DNA of 64,000 bases, taken from contig NZ_JAJMOX010000002.1 in assembly GCF_020991455.1 (NCBI RefSeq), positions 186,001 to 250,000 on the forward strand. The letters run 5' to 3'. Positions 57,156 through 64,000 of the stretch are shown here, piece after piece (position 1 is the first letter of the stretch; every line of letters begins with the position of its first letter). Made by a program: the position numbers and the translations under genes. The notes beneath the pieces were generated by a model, which made no database searches, was not told where the DNA came from, and saw only the letters and a list, made by a program, of their open reading frames with translations. This DNA is from Flavobacterium sp. JAS (GTDB lineage: Bacteria; Bacteroidota; Bacteroidia; Flavobacteriales; Flavobacteriaceae).

Positions 57156-57411
57156 TATAAAAGATCTTTACGAATATCAAATTATTTCTGGCTAATTTAT
57201 ATCTGCTTAAACTCACATTATCTTTTTTTTTAAATTTGTATTATAACATATGGCTGATGGAAGTGCAGAATTCAACGGCAGTTTTTCAATTGAACCTTAG
57301 TCATACTATTATCAACTTTTGTATTTCGATTTGAATTGATAGAATTAGTGTTTCCCGCCCAAAGTCAAAGCACCCAAATGTTCCCACAAACTCTAAAGCC
57401 AAGATTTCAAA
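57028..57411 (+). other. Intergenic region with kinase remnant tail and repeat R1
   Basis: 384 bp: the out-of-frame end of the LytS-type remnant (to about 57155), then the direct-repeat copy R1 (57128-57241), then about 170 bp in which I see nothing. Confidence 0.6.
57128..57241 (+). repeat. Direct repeat R1 (about 115 bp, imperfect)
   Basis: Similar along its length to 59743-59857: both start GTAAAAAACC, share CGAATATC, AATTTATATC and a T run, and end AAATTTGTA. Same orientation. The two copies bracket the hypothetical-protein block 57412-59676. It resembles the degenerate intergenic repeats of Flavobacterium genomes. Confidence 0.6.
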
Positions 57412-57822
57412 ATGAAATATATAATACTATTACTTTGTGTTTTATTTTTTACATGTAGTGAAAAATCGAAAAAGCAACCTATAGAATTTAATGAAAAAGT
57501 GATAGATTTCGCTATTGAAAATTGCAATGATCAATTTATTGAACTTCCAAATTTATACGATTCGTTGCCGAGAGGAATTGTACCAGAAGAGGAAGATGAA
57601 AAACTCATATTGGCTCAGATTCTGAAAAGAAAAGGCTTTGAAATTACAAATTGGGGACGCGGAAATCATCCATTGGGGCCAAGAATAGTTGTATTTAATT
57701 TCAAGAAAGATCACTGTAAATGTGAAGTCCAGAAGATATATTATTCGACTGATGCTTTGCCTTTAGAAATTTATAAAATAACGGAAAGAATTAAATGTAA
57801 AAAGCAACCAAAGACAAACTAA
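57412..57822 (+). CDS. Hypothetical lipoprotein
   Basis: 136 residues with a short lipoprotein signal (lipobox FFTC, Cys15). The mature part is charged, with an acidic stretch PEEEDEK and a Cys pair (CKC) near residue 102. I recognise no family. It lies in a run of same-strand exported proteins, 58 bp before the next gene, between repeats R1 and R2. Confidence 0.65.
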   Translation: MKYIILLLCVLFFTCSEKSKKQPIEFNEKVIDFAIENCNDQFIELPNLYDSLPRGIVPEEEDEKLILAQILKRKGFEITNWGRGNHPLGPRIVVFNFKKDHCKCEVQKIYYSTDALPLEIYKITERIKCKKQPKTN

Positions 57823-57880
57823 AACAGACTTATTTTTTTTAATTTTTATCATTTGATATATCAGGCTAACCCAAATTACG

Positions 57881-58342
57881 ATGAAATATACAGCCCTTTT
57901 ATTCAGCCTTGTTTTTTGCCTATTTCCCTTCAAAGATTTCGACATACAATGGGTTGAGAATCTTGATGGCGATTTTTCTTTTTCACCAAAACAGAGCCTA
58001 AAATGTGAAGCTTGGTGCTATGAGTACGCAGGTGCTACCGCAATCAACGCAAAACGATGGAGTAAAGACACTATTGAATGTTATACTCTGGCAAATACTG
58101 CTACCCATTGTACGTTAAATTTTTATATTATCAATAATGTCATCAGCAATCCAAGAATTGAATTAAATAGCATTGCAAGTGGAAAACGAATCTATATCTG
58201 TAATGAAGGAAATATAAAAATTGACAAAAAAGCGATGCAAAAAGGAATTTTAAAAGCCGAATTCGATATGAAATTTGATCATCTGGAAAATCCAGATAAA
58301 TTAATGTTTTGGAAGGGAAAAATCTATACCAAAATAAAATAA
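57881..58342 (+). CDS. Hypothetical exported protein
   Basis: 153 residues with an N-terminal hydrophobic signal (about 1-17). The mature part has five cysteines, including CEAWCYEYAGA, and probable beta-strands (KRIYICNEGNIKI). No family recognised. It ends 14 bp before the small gene at 58357. Confidence 0.62.
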   Translation: MKYTALLFSLVFCLFPFKDFDIQWVENLDGDFSFSPKQSLKCEAWCYEYAGATAINAKRWSKDTIECYTLANTATHCTLNFYIINNVISNPRIELNSIASGKRIYICNEGNIKIDKKAMQKGILKAEFDMKFDHLENPDKLMFWKGKIYTKIK

Positions 58343-58356
58343 TCACAAATCAGAAA

Positions 58357-58530
58357 ATGAAAAATATTTTAGTTCTACTTTTTCTTTTAATTGTACTTTT
58401 AATACAAAAAAACATTGGTGATATATCCGATTGTGGCGTGAACTATAAGCGTTATTTCAAAGAAGACAACAAACAAGAAAAGTTTCTGGATGAACTATAT
58501 AATGAACTTAAAAAGATTAATTTTAAATAA
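58357..58530 (+). CDS. Small exported or membrane-anchored protein (57 aa)
   Basis: 57 residues from the ATG at 58357; an in-frame start at 58309 inside the previous gene was rejected. A single N-terminal hydrophobic segment (ILVLLFLLIVLLIQ) is followed by a charged tail rich in Lys/Glu. Its TAA is immediately followed by the ATG of the next gene, so translation is coupled. No family recognised. Confidence 0.55.
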   Translation: MKNILVLLFLLIVLLIQKNIGDISDCGVNYKRYFKEDNKQEKFLDELYNELKKINFK

Positions 58531-59676
58531 ATGAAAAAACTAGTATTACCACTTGCAATTTTACCGTTTATGATTTCTTGCAAGGGACAAGAAAAAATAG
58601 ATTTATCAAAATTAAATCTAAACGAACCAACAGAGAAAGTAATAAATTATGATGAGGATTTGCTTGTTGGAGTTGAAACTATAGAATATCCGTTTTGCCT
58701 ATTATTAGAGGTTGAAAATTCTGAGAAATATAGTTTTGAAGGAATTGATTTGAAAGGACAAAAAATCATTTTCCAAATCAACGCTGAAAAACTCAAAACA
58801 GATAGTATCTCGAGATTTGGGGGTGCTCATATTGATTTAAAGCCAGTCAAAAATGAAAAGGAATTGAAGAGCACTTTAAGAAGTTTTAATGCAGAGAATA
58901 AAATTTATGGGATAAGAATAGAAATGAAAACCCCAGGCTTAAAATCGGAGATTTTAAAGAAAATTGAATTAAAATTTGGTAAGGGTACAAAAAATCCAAA
59001 TACAGATAAGGGGTTATATTGGAACCTGAAAAAGCAAAACAGATATATTTTCTTCTCACCCGATTATGACAGACTTATTATTCTAAACAGCACCAATTTA
59101 TCGAAAACTTGTTATTGGGACACTTTCAACGGGCTTATTGATCTTGGAGGTTGTGATAATGAAAAATACACGCAAGAATTGATAAAAAACGCGACAAAGC
59201 CAGAAGATGTTAAAGATAAGCCAATCCTGAAAATTGATAAAAACTGGAATGTAAACCATTTTATTGTTGGAAAATCAACTGAAGAAGATTTTGTAGAATC
59301 TCAAACCAACAAAAATTTTGAACGAATGGAAGAAATTAATGGAAGTACTGGAGATATAAATCAAATTATGTATCAAAATGAATATCACGATTTTTATTTT
59401 TATTTATCCGCTAATAAAATTAGTCCTGAAAATAGAAAAGAAAATATAATTGTAGCCTATGCAATAAACGACTTTAGAAAAGTGGAGATTTCATTTGAAA
59501 ATGGTTTGAAAGTAGGTATGAAATTCGAGGATGTGGTCAAATTATTCGACAAGAAATCAATCATTGACTATGAAGATTTAAAATTCGCAAACTATATTGA
59601 AATAAAAAATGGACTTTATAAAACAACTTTGAACTTTGACGAGAAAAGGCTGTTTTCAGGAATGTTTGTAAAATAA
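58531..59676 (+). CDS. Hypothetical lipoprotein (381 aa)
   Basis: 381 residues with lipobox FMISC (Cys17). The mature protein looks largely beta-rich and charged, with repeated FGKG/FGG-type turns and a C-terminal GLKVGMKFEDVVKLFDKKS stretch resembling a SmpA/BamE-like turn. I recognise no family. Start codon directly abuts the stop of the 57-aa gene. Direct repeat R2 follows. Confidence 0.66.
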   Translation: MKKLVLPLAILPFMISCKGQEKIDLSKLNLNEPTEKVINYDEDLLVGVETIEYPFCLLLEVENSEKYSFEGIDLKGQKIIFQINAEKLKTDSISRFGGAHIDLKPVKNEKELKSTLRSFNAENKIYGIRIEMKTPGLKSEILKKIELKFGKGTKNPNTDKGLYWNLKKQNRYIFFSPDYDRLIILNSTNLSKTCYWDTFNGLIDLGGCDNEKYTQELIKNATKPEDVKDKPILKIDKNWNVNHFIVGKSTEEDFVESQTNKNFERMEEINGSTGDINQIMYQNEYHDFYFYLSANKISPENRKENIIVAYAINDFRKVEISFENGLKVGMKFEDVVKLFDKKSIIDYEDLKFANYIEIKNGLYKTTLNFDEKRLFSGMFVK

Positions 59677-59991
59677 TATAAATCAGGTATCAAAATTGTT
59701 TCTCTTGGTAAGTGGGATGTGATTGTTTTGTTTAGAGTTTAGGTAAAAAACCAGATTTATTAATACAGATTTAAAAAAGAGTTACACGAATATCTAATTA
59801 TCTCGGGCGAATTTATATCAACTTGAATTCATATCTTTTTTTTATTAAAATTTGTATGGGGAAGATTTAATTCGTCAGGCAAAAAATATTTGGTAAAAAC
59901 AGCTCCTAGAGGTTCACAGTTTTCTATAATTTTAAAAATAAAACCGAGCTAAGATCAGCAATTTTGCCCAACGATAAGGGGTATGAAATAA
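59677..59991 (+). other. Intergenic region with repeat R2
   Basis: 315 bp holding the direct-repeat copy R2 (59743-59857). The rest (59858-59991) shows short open stretches, such as one reading KTAPRGSQF, that could be coding remnants, but I cannot support a gene. Confidence 0.5.
59743..59857 (+). repeat. Direct repeat R2 (about 115 bp, imperfect)
   Basis: Second copy of the repeat at 57128-57241, same orientation, 2.6 kb apart. Confidence 0.6.
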
Positions 59992-61287
59992 ATGGAAAAA
60001 TTCAGAAAAAATAGTATATTCAAATTCAAGAGAAATTTAATGGGTATTGTATCATGCCTATTATTGCTTACGGCCTGTTCTAAAAAATTACTGACCTATA
60101 ATCCGGAACCTGAGTCCGAGGTTTATCAGATTAACAATAAAGAAGAGGCTACATTGGTATTTTTTGATTCTGGAAAAACTGGTGGGCTAGAAAAACATTT
60201 AGCTATATACAACCGATTTGCAGAAGCTTTTGATACAATTCAAGAGGTACATATACTGCGTATTGATCAAAAGTATGTTATCGAATTTAAAAACTATGGT
60301 TATTACTATTTTAATAACAAGGGCACCAAACCCAAATCCGGAATGATATTATCCAATGGTGTTGATAAACCCATTATTGAATCCAATCCAGATAATTATA
60401 TCAAAGCCTACCAGTCTTATTTTAAAGTTCCATTTAATGATAAAGTATATTATTCTAAATTAAGAAAAACTGAGATCGCAGAACGTCAGAAAGAATCACA
60501 AAAAAAATTAAAAGCAAGATTTAAAATTGATCAGAACTATGCCGATAATTTGATAAAGAATTCGAACATTTCCTATTACCCCAGAAAACCGGCCTCTTTA
60601 AGCTGTACAAACGGAAAGGTAATTGCCACCATTTTTGAAGATACTCTAAAAACTAAAAAAAGTATTATGCAGGAGGAAAGCATCTATGACCAAAGAGGAT
60701 TAATAAAAAAATATGCCACTTTTATAAACGAAGCATTATTTTCAGAAGATGAATATTTTAGAAATTCAAATGGTTTGATTGATAGTATTGTACGAAGAAA
60801 TGAAAAAGGAATGAAGTCCAAAGATGTTTTTAAGTATGCAAAAAATCATTTTAATATCATTTCTGTAGATCAAAAAAGCACAATGGTTTCAAACGTTTAT
60901 CATTTAAACGATAAATTTCAGTGCATAGAGATAGAAACAATAAACCAGAGTGGAGATGTAGTTTTAACTTCTGTTTTAAAGTACGATGATTTGGGGCGAA
61001 TTATTAAAGAAACTTCAAAGGATCAAACCATTGAATATGAGTACAAAAATCAAAAAGAAGATTTTTATTCCACAATGAAAATTTACAATACTACAGAGAA
61101 TAAACTATTTAGTGAGAATATAAGATACGAAGAGGGAAATAAAATCATTTTTATATCAAAAAATAAAGATACAGTTTTGTCCAAAACGATTTCATTAAAT
61201 AATTCTAATGGCTGTACAAAGAGGGTTTGCAATTATGATTCGAATAACAAATTGATTAATGTCTTTGAATATTTTTATGAGAATTAA
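59992..61287 (+). CDS. Hypothetical lipoprotein with RHS/YD-like C-terminal repeats
   Basis: 431 residues with lipobox LLTAC (Cys29). The C-terminal half has YD/RHS-like units (ILKYDDLGRIIKETSKD, CNYDSNNKLINVFEYFYEN), as in many Bacteroidota surface proteins; the N-terminal half is not recognised. No toxin domain or RHS core motif is present. It overlaps the next gene's start. Confidence 0.65.
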   Translation: MEKFRKNSIFKFKRNLMGIVSCLLLLTACSKKLLTYNPEPESEVYQINNKEEATLVFFDSGKTGGLEKHLAIYNRFAEAFDTIQEVHILRIDQKYVIEFKNYGYYYFNNKGTKPKSGMILSNGVDKPIIESNPDNYIKAYQSYFKVPFNDKVYYSKLRKTEIAERQKESQKKLKARFKIDQNYADNLIKNSNISYYPRKPASLSCTNGKVIATIFEDTLKTKKSIMQEESIYDQRGLIKKYATFINEALFSEDEYFRNSNGLIDSIVRRNEKGMKSKDVFKYAKNHFNIISVDQKSTMVSNVYHLNDKFQCIEIETINQSGDVVLTSVLKYDDLGRIIKETSKDQTIEYEYKNQKEDFYSTMKIYNTTENKLFSENIRYEEGNKIIFISKNKDTVLSKTISLNNSNGCTKRVCNYDSNNKLINVFEYFYEN

Positions 61288-61753
61288 TTCTTTGCAATCC
61301 GGGCAATCAACCAGAATAAGGAGCTTACAATTGAAGCTTTTTTTAAACGATTTAACCAATCTAATGGTGATAATGTTGTTGTTTTTATTGACAAGTTGCT
61401 CAGAGATTAACACCACAAATACAAAAGAAATTTATAAATATTGGGCAGGAAAAAATCCACCGTCTGACATTAAACTATTGCAAGGACACTATTGGGAATC
61501 CGGTCACTGGTCGGGTGAATACATCATGTACCTTAAATTCAAATCAACCGATAAGTGGTGGAATACATTTATAAAGAAAAACCACCTGTTAATCGACAAA
61601 ACCAATTGGATTATGCCAACTGATGCGCCAAGTTGGTTTAAACCTTCAGCCAATTTAGATAGGTATAACAATGATGATGATTTTGACCAAGGTTCAAGAT
61701 ATTTTCGCGATCCACTGACCCAAGTTTGCTACGTTTATGAAATTCAATTATAA
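61277..61753 (+). CDS. Hypothetical lipoprotein
   Basis: About 158 residues from ATG 61277, which overlaps the previous stop codon by 11 bp. A start at 61364 (MVIMLLFLLTSC) would give a minimal lipoprotein signal without a basic N-region, so the start is uncertain. The mature part is Trp-rich (KYWAGKNPP, YWESGHWSGEY, DKWWNTF, APSWFKP) and likely a compact extracytoplasmic domain. Family not recognised. It is 12 bp before the TPR gene. Confidence 0.6.
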   Translation: MRINSLQSGQSTRIRSLQLKLFLNDLTNLMVIMLLFLLTSCSEINTTNTKEIYKYWAGKNPPSDIKLLQGHYWESGHWSGEYIMYLKFKSTDKWWNTFIKKNHLLIDKTNWIMPTDAPSWFKPSANLDRYNNDDDFDQGSRYFRDPLTQVCYVYEIQL

Positions 61754-61765
61754 AATAAACCAATT

Positions 61766-63178
61766 ATGAGGCTTCTGTTTTTTATGCTTCTTGCCTTTAC
61801 TTCCTTAAGAGGTGTGGGACAAGATAAAATCCAAAAAGAAATCAATTATATCCACAGTTTACGCAAAGAACCCGATAGAATTATAGTCGAATTAGGCAAC
61901 AAGCCACAATTGTGTTTTATACCTGTGAAAAATAATCCTAATTATGCCAAATACAACGCATTAGTACAACCCTATAACAAAAAGGAAAATTTATTCGAGA
62001 TAGGAATCCAAGAGCTTACCGGTACTATAAAATCACTTAAGGTTTTAAGTAAAAATGAGGCCACAGAATACGAATTTCTTAAACCTTATTTCCCTGTTGG
62101 CGTTGCAGCAGTTTCAGCCAGTGAGATGCCTGGGAAGTATTATGATACTGCTCTTGAACTTTATAACCAACAGCAATACCAAGAGGCCATTTCAACCATC
62201 GATAAGGCAATAGTAATAAACACTCAAGATCCGCAATATCATCAATTAAAAGCCCTTTGCCTGTCTCATTTGATGCAATATAAGGAATCCTCAGATGAAG
62301 TAAGGTATGCCCTTGAAATGGATAGAGCCAATGCTGAGCTGTATGAGATAATGGCAAATAATTATTATTTTTTGAAAGACAATGAAAATGCGGTTAAGAA
62401 CTATGAAAAAGCAATTGAATATGAAAGAGAAAACATTTCGAGGATTTATCACAATTATATAAGATGTTTAATTGAAATACCCAATGCGCAAAGAGCTATA
62501 AAAGTTTACAAACTCTATCAATACCGAAGCTATAATTTGACTCAATATGCAGATGCTACAGGGAATTTAGAAAACGACTTAGAATTTTACGCCGCACAGG
62601 CTTATCAGCAAATAGAAGATTGGAAAACGGCTCTTGAAATTTACGACAGGTTAATTGTCATAAGTCCTGATGTTTATGGTTATCGCGCACAAAGAGGAAG
62701 ACTTTACCAGCAAAAAGGAGATTTTTTACCAGCAATCAAAGATTTTGAAATAGCACTAAAACTAGATGCAAACCAGACTATTTTATGGACCAATCTGGCA
62801 CAAATATATCAGGAACTTGGTGAATATAAAAAGGCAGAAACTGCCTATAATGAATATCTAAGCAAAAACACTCATGATGCTGTACAACTCAGTAATTATG
62901 GCTACCTATTATTGGATGAAGAACATTACAAAGAGGCGCAGGCCAAATTTGAAGCCTCTTTTAAAATAGATGAAAAAAGCTTAGATACCCACATCGGACG
63001 GATACTTGTAGCTCATCTGCTGGGCAATGCCAAAGAAAAGAAACAGCTTATTGCCAATGCAAAATCACAATTTCCCCAAGTTAAGATCAATACAGCAACC
63101 TTAAAGACACTCATGAAAACGGGGAATTATTACTATTCTGAAAAAATGATAACCATTTGGGAAGATGCAATTGATTAA
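61766..63178 (+). CDS. Exported tetratricopeptide-repeat protein
   Basis: 470 residues with a signal peptide (about 1-19). After an about 110-residue beta-type N-terminal region come at least seven TPR units from residue about 127 (ALELYNQQQYQEAISTIDKAI, ANNYYFLKDNENAVKNYEKAIEY, ALEIYDRLIVISP, RLYQQKGDFLPAIKDFEIALKL, LAQIYQELGEYKKAETAYNEYL). It is a protein-protein scaffold in the periplasm; partners unknown, perhaps the lipoproteins encoded upstream. Confidence 0.85.
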   Translation: MRLLFFMLLAFTSLRGVGQDKIQKEINYIHSLRKEPDRIIVELGNKPQLCFIPVKNNPNYAKYNALVQPYNKKENLFEIGIQELTGTIKSLKVLSKNEATEYEFLKPYFPVGVAAVSASEMPGKYYDTALELYNQQQYQEAISTIDKAIVINTQDPQYHQLKALCLSHLMQYKESSDEVRYALEMDRANAELYEIMANNYYFLKDNENAVKNYEKAIEYERENISRIYHNYIRCLIEIPNAQRAIKVYKLYQYRSYNLTQYADATGNLENDLEFYAAQAYQQIEDWKTALEIYDRLIVISPDVYGYRAQRGRLYQQKGDFLPAIKDFEIALKLDANQTILWTNLAQIYQELGEYKKAETAYNEYLSKNTHDAVQLSNYGYLLLDEEHYKEAQAKFEASFKIDEKSLDTHIGRILVAHLLGNAKEKKQLIANAKSQFPQVKINTATLKTLMKTGNYYYSEKMITIWEDAID

Positions 63179-63326
63179 GGTTACTCTACATTTATTTATG
63201 CTTTTAGCTTTCTCTAATGTCTATTTTTCAGGAGATATGCCACGATTTTGCCAAAGAAGTGGAATTATCGTTTTCGAGCTATTTAATCTTTTTTGTCTAC
63301 TTCAAAATTTGCTAATTCTTTGTTGA
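63165..63326 (+). CDS. Possible truncated gene: signal-peptide ORF of 53 codons
   Basis: Begins ATG at 63165, overlapping the last 14 bp of the TPR gene. It encodes an N-terminus like a signal peptide (IKVTLHLFMLLAFSNVYFSGD), then about 30 residues including PRFCQRSG before a stop at 63326. Its 3' end overlaps the convergent nuclease gene. It may be the stump of a fourth gene of this cluster cut by a rearrangement; it could also be chance. Confidence 0.3.
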   Translation: MQLIKVTLHLFMLLAFSNVYFSGDMPRFCQRSGIIVFELFNLFCLLQNLLILC

Positions 63327-64000
63327 TCTCTTCTAGTAATTGCTGTTCAGTTGGAAGATATAAATGATACTGGCTTGCAATAATACTTTTGTTGCTTTCT
63401 GGTAATGTGAATTTAACTACACCATCATTTTTATTAGCACAAAGTAGTATTCCAATTGTAGGATTTTCATTTTCATTTTTCTCGATTCGATCATAGTAGT
63501 TAACATACATCTGTAGCTGACCGATATCCTGGTGAGTAAGCTTATGTGTTTTGATTTCTATTAAAACAAAACATTGGAGTAATCTATTATAAAAAACCAA
63601 ATCTACAAAAAACTCATCTCCATCGATATGAATTCTTTTTTGCCTTGCAACAAAGGAAAAGCCGTTCCCAATTTCTAATAAGAATTCTTGAAGATGCGTT
63701 ATAATGGCCTGTTCAAGATCTTTTTCATAATAAGCAGCTTCACGCTTTAAGCCTAAGAATTCCAAATACATTGGGTCTTTTATAATCTCTCGTGCATCTG
63801 AAGGTAATTTTTCTTTTTTAGCAACAGCCAGTACACTTTCTTTATCACTGCTCATTAAAAGGCGTTCATATAAACTGCTGTTTATTTGACGTTCCAATTG
63901 TCTGGATGTCCAATTATTTTTTACACTTTCAGCGATATAGAATTCTCTTTTTTCTTGGGTATCAATTGACAATAAGAGTTTATACTGTGTCCAGCTCAAT
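63283..64000 (-). CDS. DUF1016/YhcG-type PDDEXK nuclease, 5'-truncated by the window end
   Basis: About 238 residues; the frame is open to the window end, so the N-terminus is missing. It has the DUF1016_N end (LSWTQYKLLL, NNWTSRQLERQINSSLYERLL) and a C-terminal PD-(D/E)XK nuclease domain: RIHIDGDEFFVDLVFYN with the metal Asp, and VLIEIKTHKL with the E-x-K pair, then GQLQMYVNYYD. YhcG-type proteins are found near restriction and other DNA-processing genes; their biological role is not settled. Convergent with the TPR gene. Confidence 0.9.
   Translation of the reverse strand, partial: LSWTQYKLLLSIDTQEKREFYIAESVKNNWTSRQLERQINSSLYERLLMSSDKESVLAVAKKEKLPSDAREIIKDPMYLEFLGLKREAAYYEKDLEQAIITHLQEFLLEIGNGFSFVARQKRIHIDGDEFFVDLVFYNRLLQCFVLIEIKTHKLTHQDIGQLQMYVNYYDRIEKNENENPTIGILLCANKNDGVVKFTLPESNKSIIASQYHLYLPTEQQLLEEINKELANFEVDKKD

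Noticed and set aside
59858..59991. Possible coding remnant with a KTAPRGSQF stretch before the RHS-like lipoprotein
   Set aside because: Too short, no start, and similarity to a kinase C-terminus is weak.

Overview
The window reads as chromosome from a Flavobacterium-like member of the Bacteroidota. The evidence is the low GC content, SusC/SusD and TonB-dependent receptors, a hybrid two-component (HTCS) regulator, many SpII lipoproteins, a TTTG/TAnnTTTG-type promoter, and Flavobacterium-style intergenic inverted repeats. I see no rRNA, tRNA, CRISPR array, transposase, prophage or origin.

1-20.5 kb is a glycan-degradation and sugar-catabolism region, all on the + strand. It holds the 3' part of a GH92 alpha-mannosidase whose usual catalytic-acid Glu is Gln, an unassigned (alpha/alpha)6 glycosidase, a GH3 enzyme, a complete GH92, a Tat-type calcineurin-like phosphoesterase and a GH35 beta-galactosidase. 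A seven-gene operon follows: FucP transporter, UxaA-type dehydratase, SDR dehydrogenase, LutA, LutB, LutC and an FAH-family hydrolase. A GH20 beta-hexosaminidase comes next. Together these could strip mannose, xylose or glucose, galactose and GlcNAc from a (plant-type) N-glycan or phosphomannan. They could also take L-fucose to pyruvate plus L-lactate, with LutABC oxidising the lactate. The glycan assignment is inference.

20.7-29.6 kb is mixed: an alpha/beta hydrolase, a DUF3472 plus ricin-lectin lipoprotein behind twin palindromes, a MidA/NDUFAF7-type methyltransferase, a small membrane protein, a thioredoxin-ApbE-DUF4266-DUF3570 operon (a candidate extracytoplasmic flavin redox system) and a VIT-type metal transporter.

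29.8-36 kb is a cytoplasmic signalling island: a sigma-54 response regulator, a FIST sensor and a PAS-rich hybrid kinase with REC and HPt domains, then a receiver whose phosphoacceptor Asp is Tyr. An S41 peptidase follows on the - strand.

38.2-51.9 kb is a compact polysaccharide utilisation locus: HTCS regulator, SusC, SusD, GH2 beta-galactosidase and DUF1349 lipoprotein. Strong intercistronic hairpins follow susD and the GH2 gene. A 22-bp-period direct repeat lies upstream of susC.

52-56.8 kb is a - strand operon: membrane protein, winged-helix regulator, TonB receptor, TPR-like periplasmic protein and polytopic membrane protein. Its promoter overlaps an inverted repeat whose near copy lies in the 5' end of the receptor gene.

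56.8-64 kb is accessory: a decayed LytS-type kinase remnant, several unrecognised exported proteins and lipoproteins (some bracketed by an about 115-bp direct repeat), a TPR protein, and a DUF1016/YhcG-type nuclease cut by the window end.
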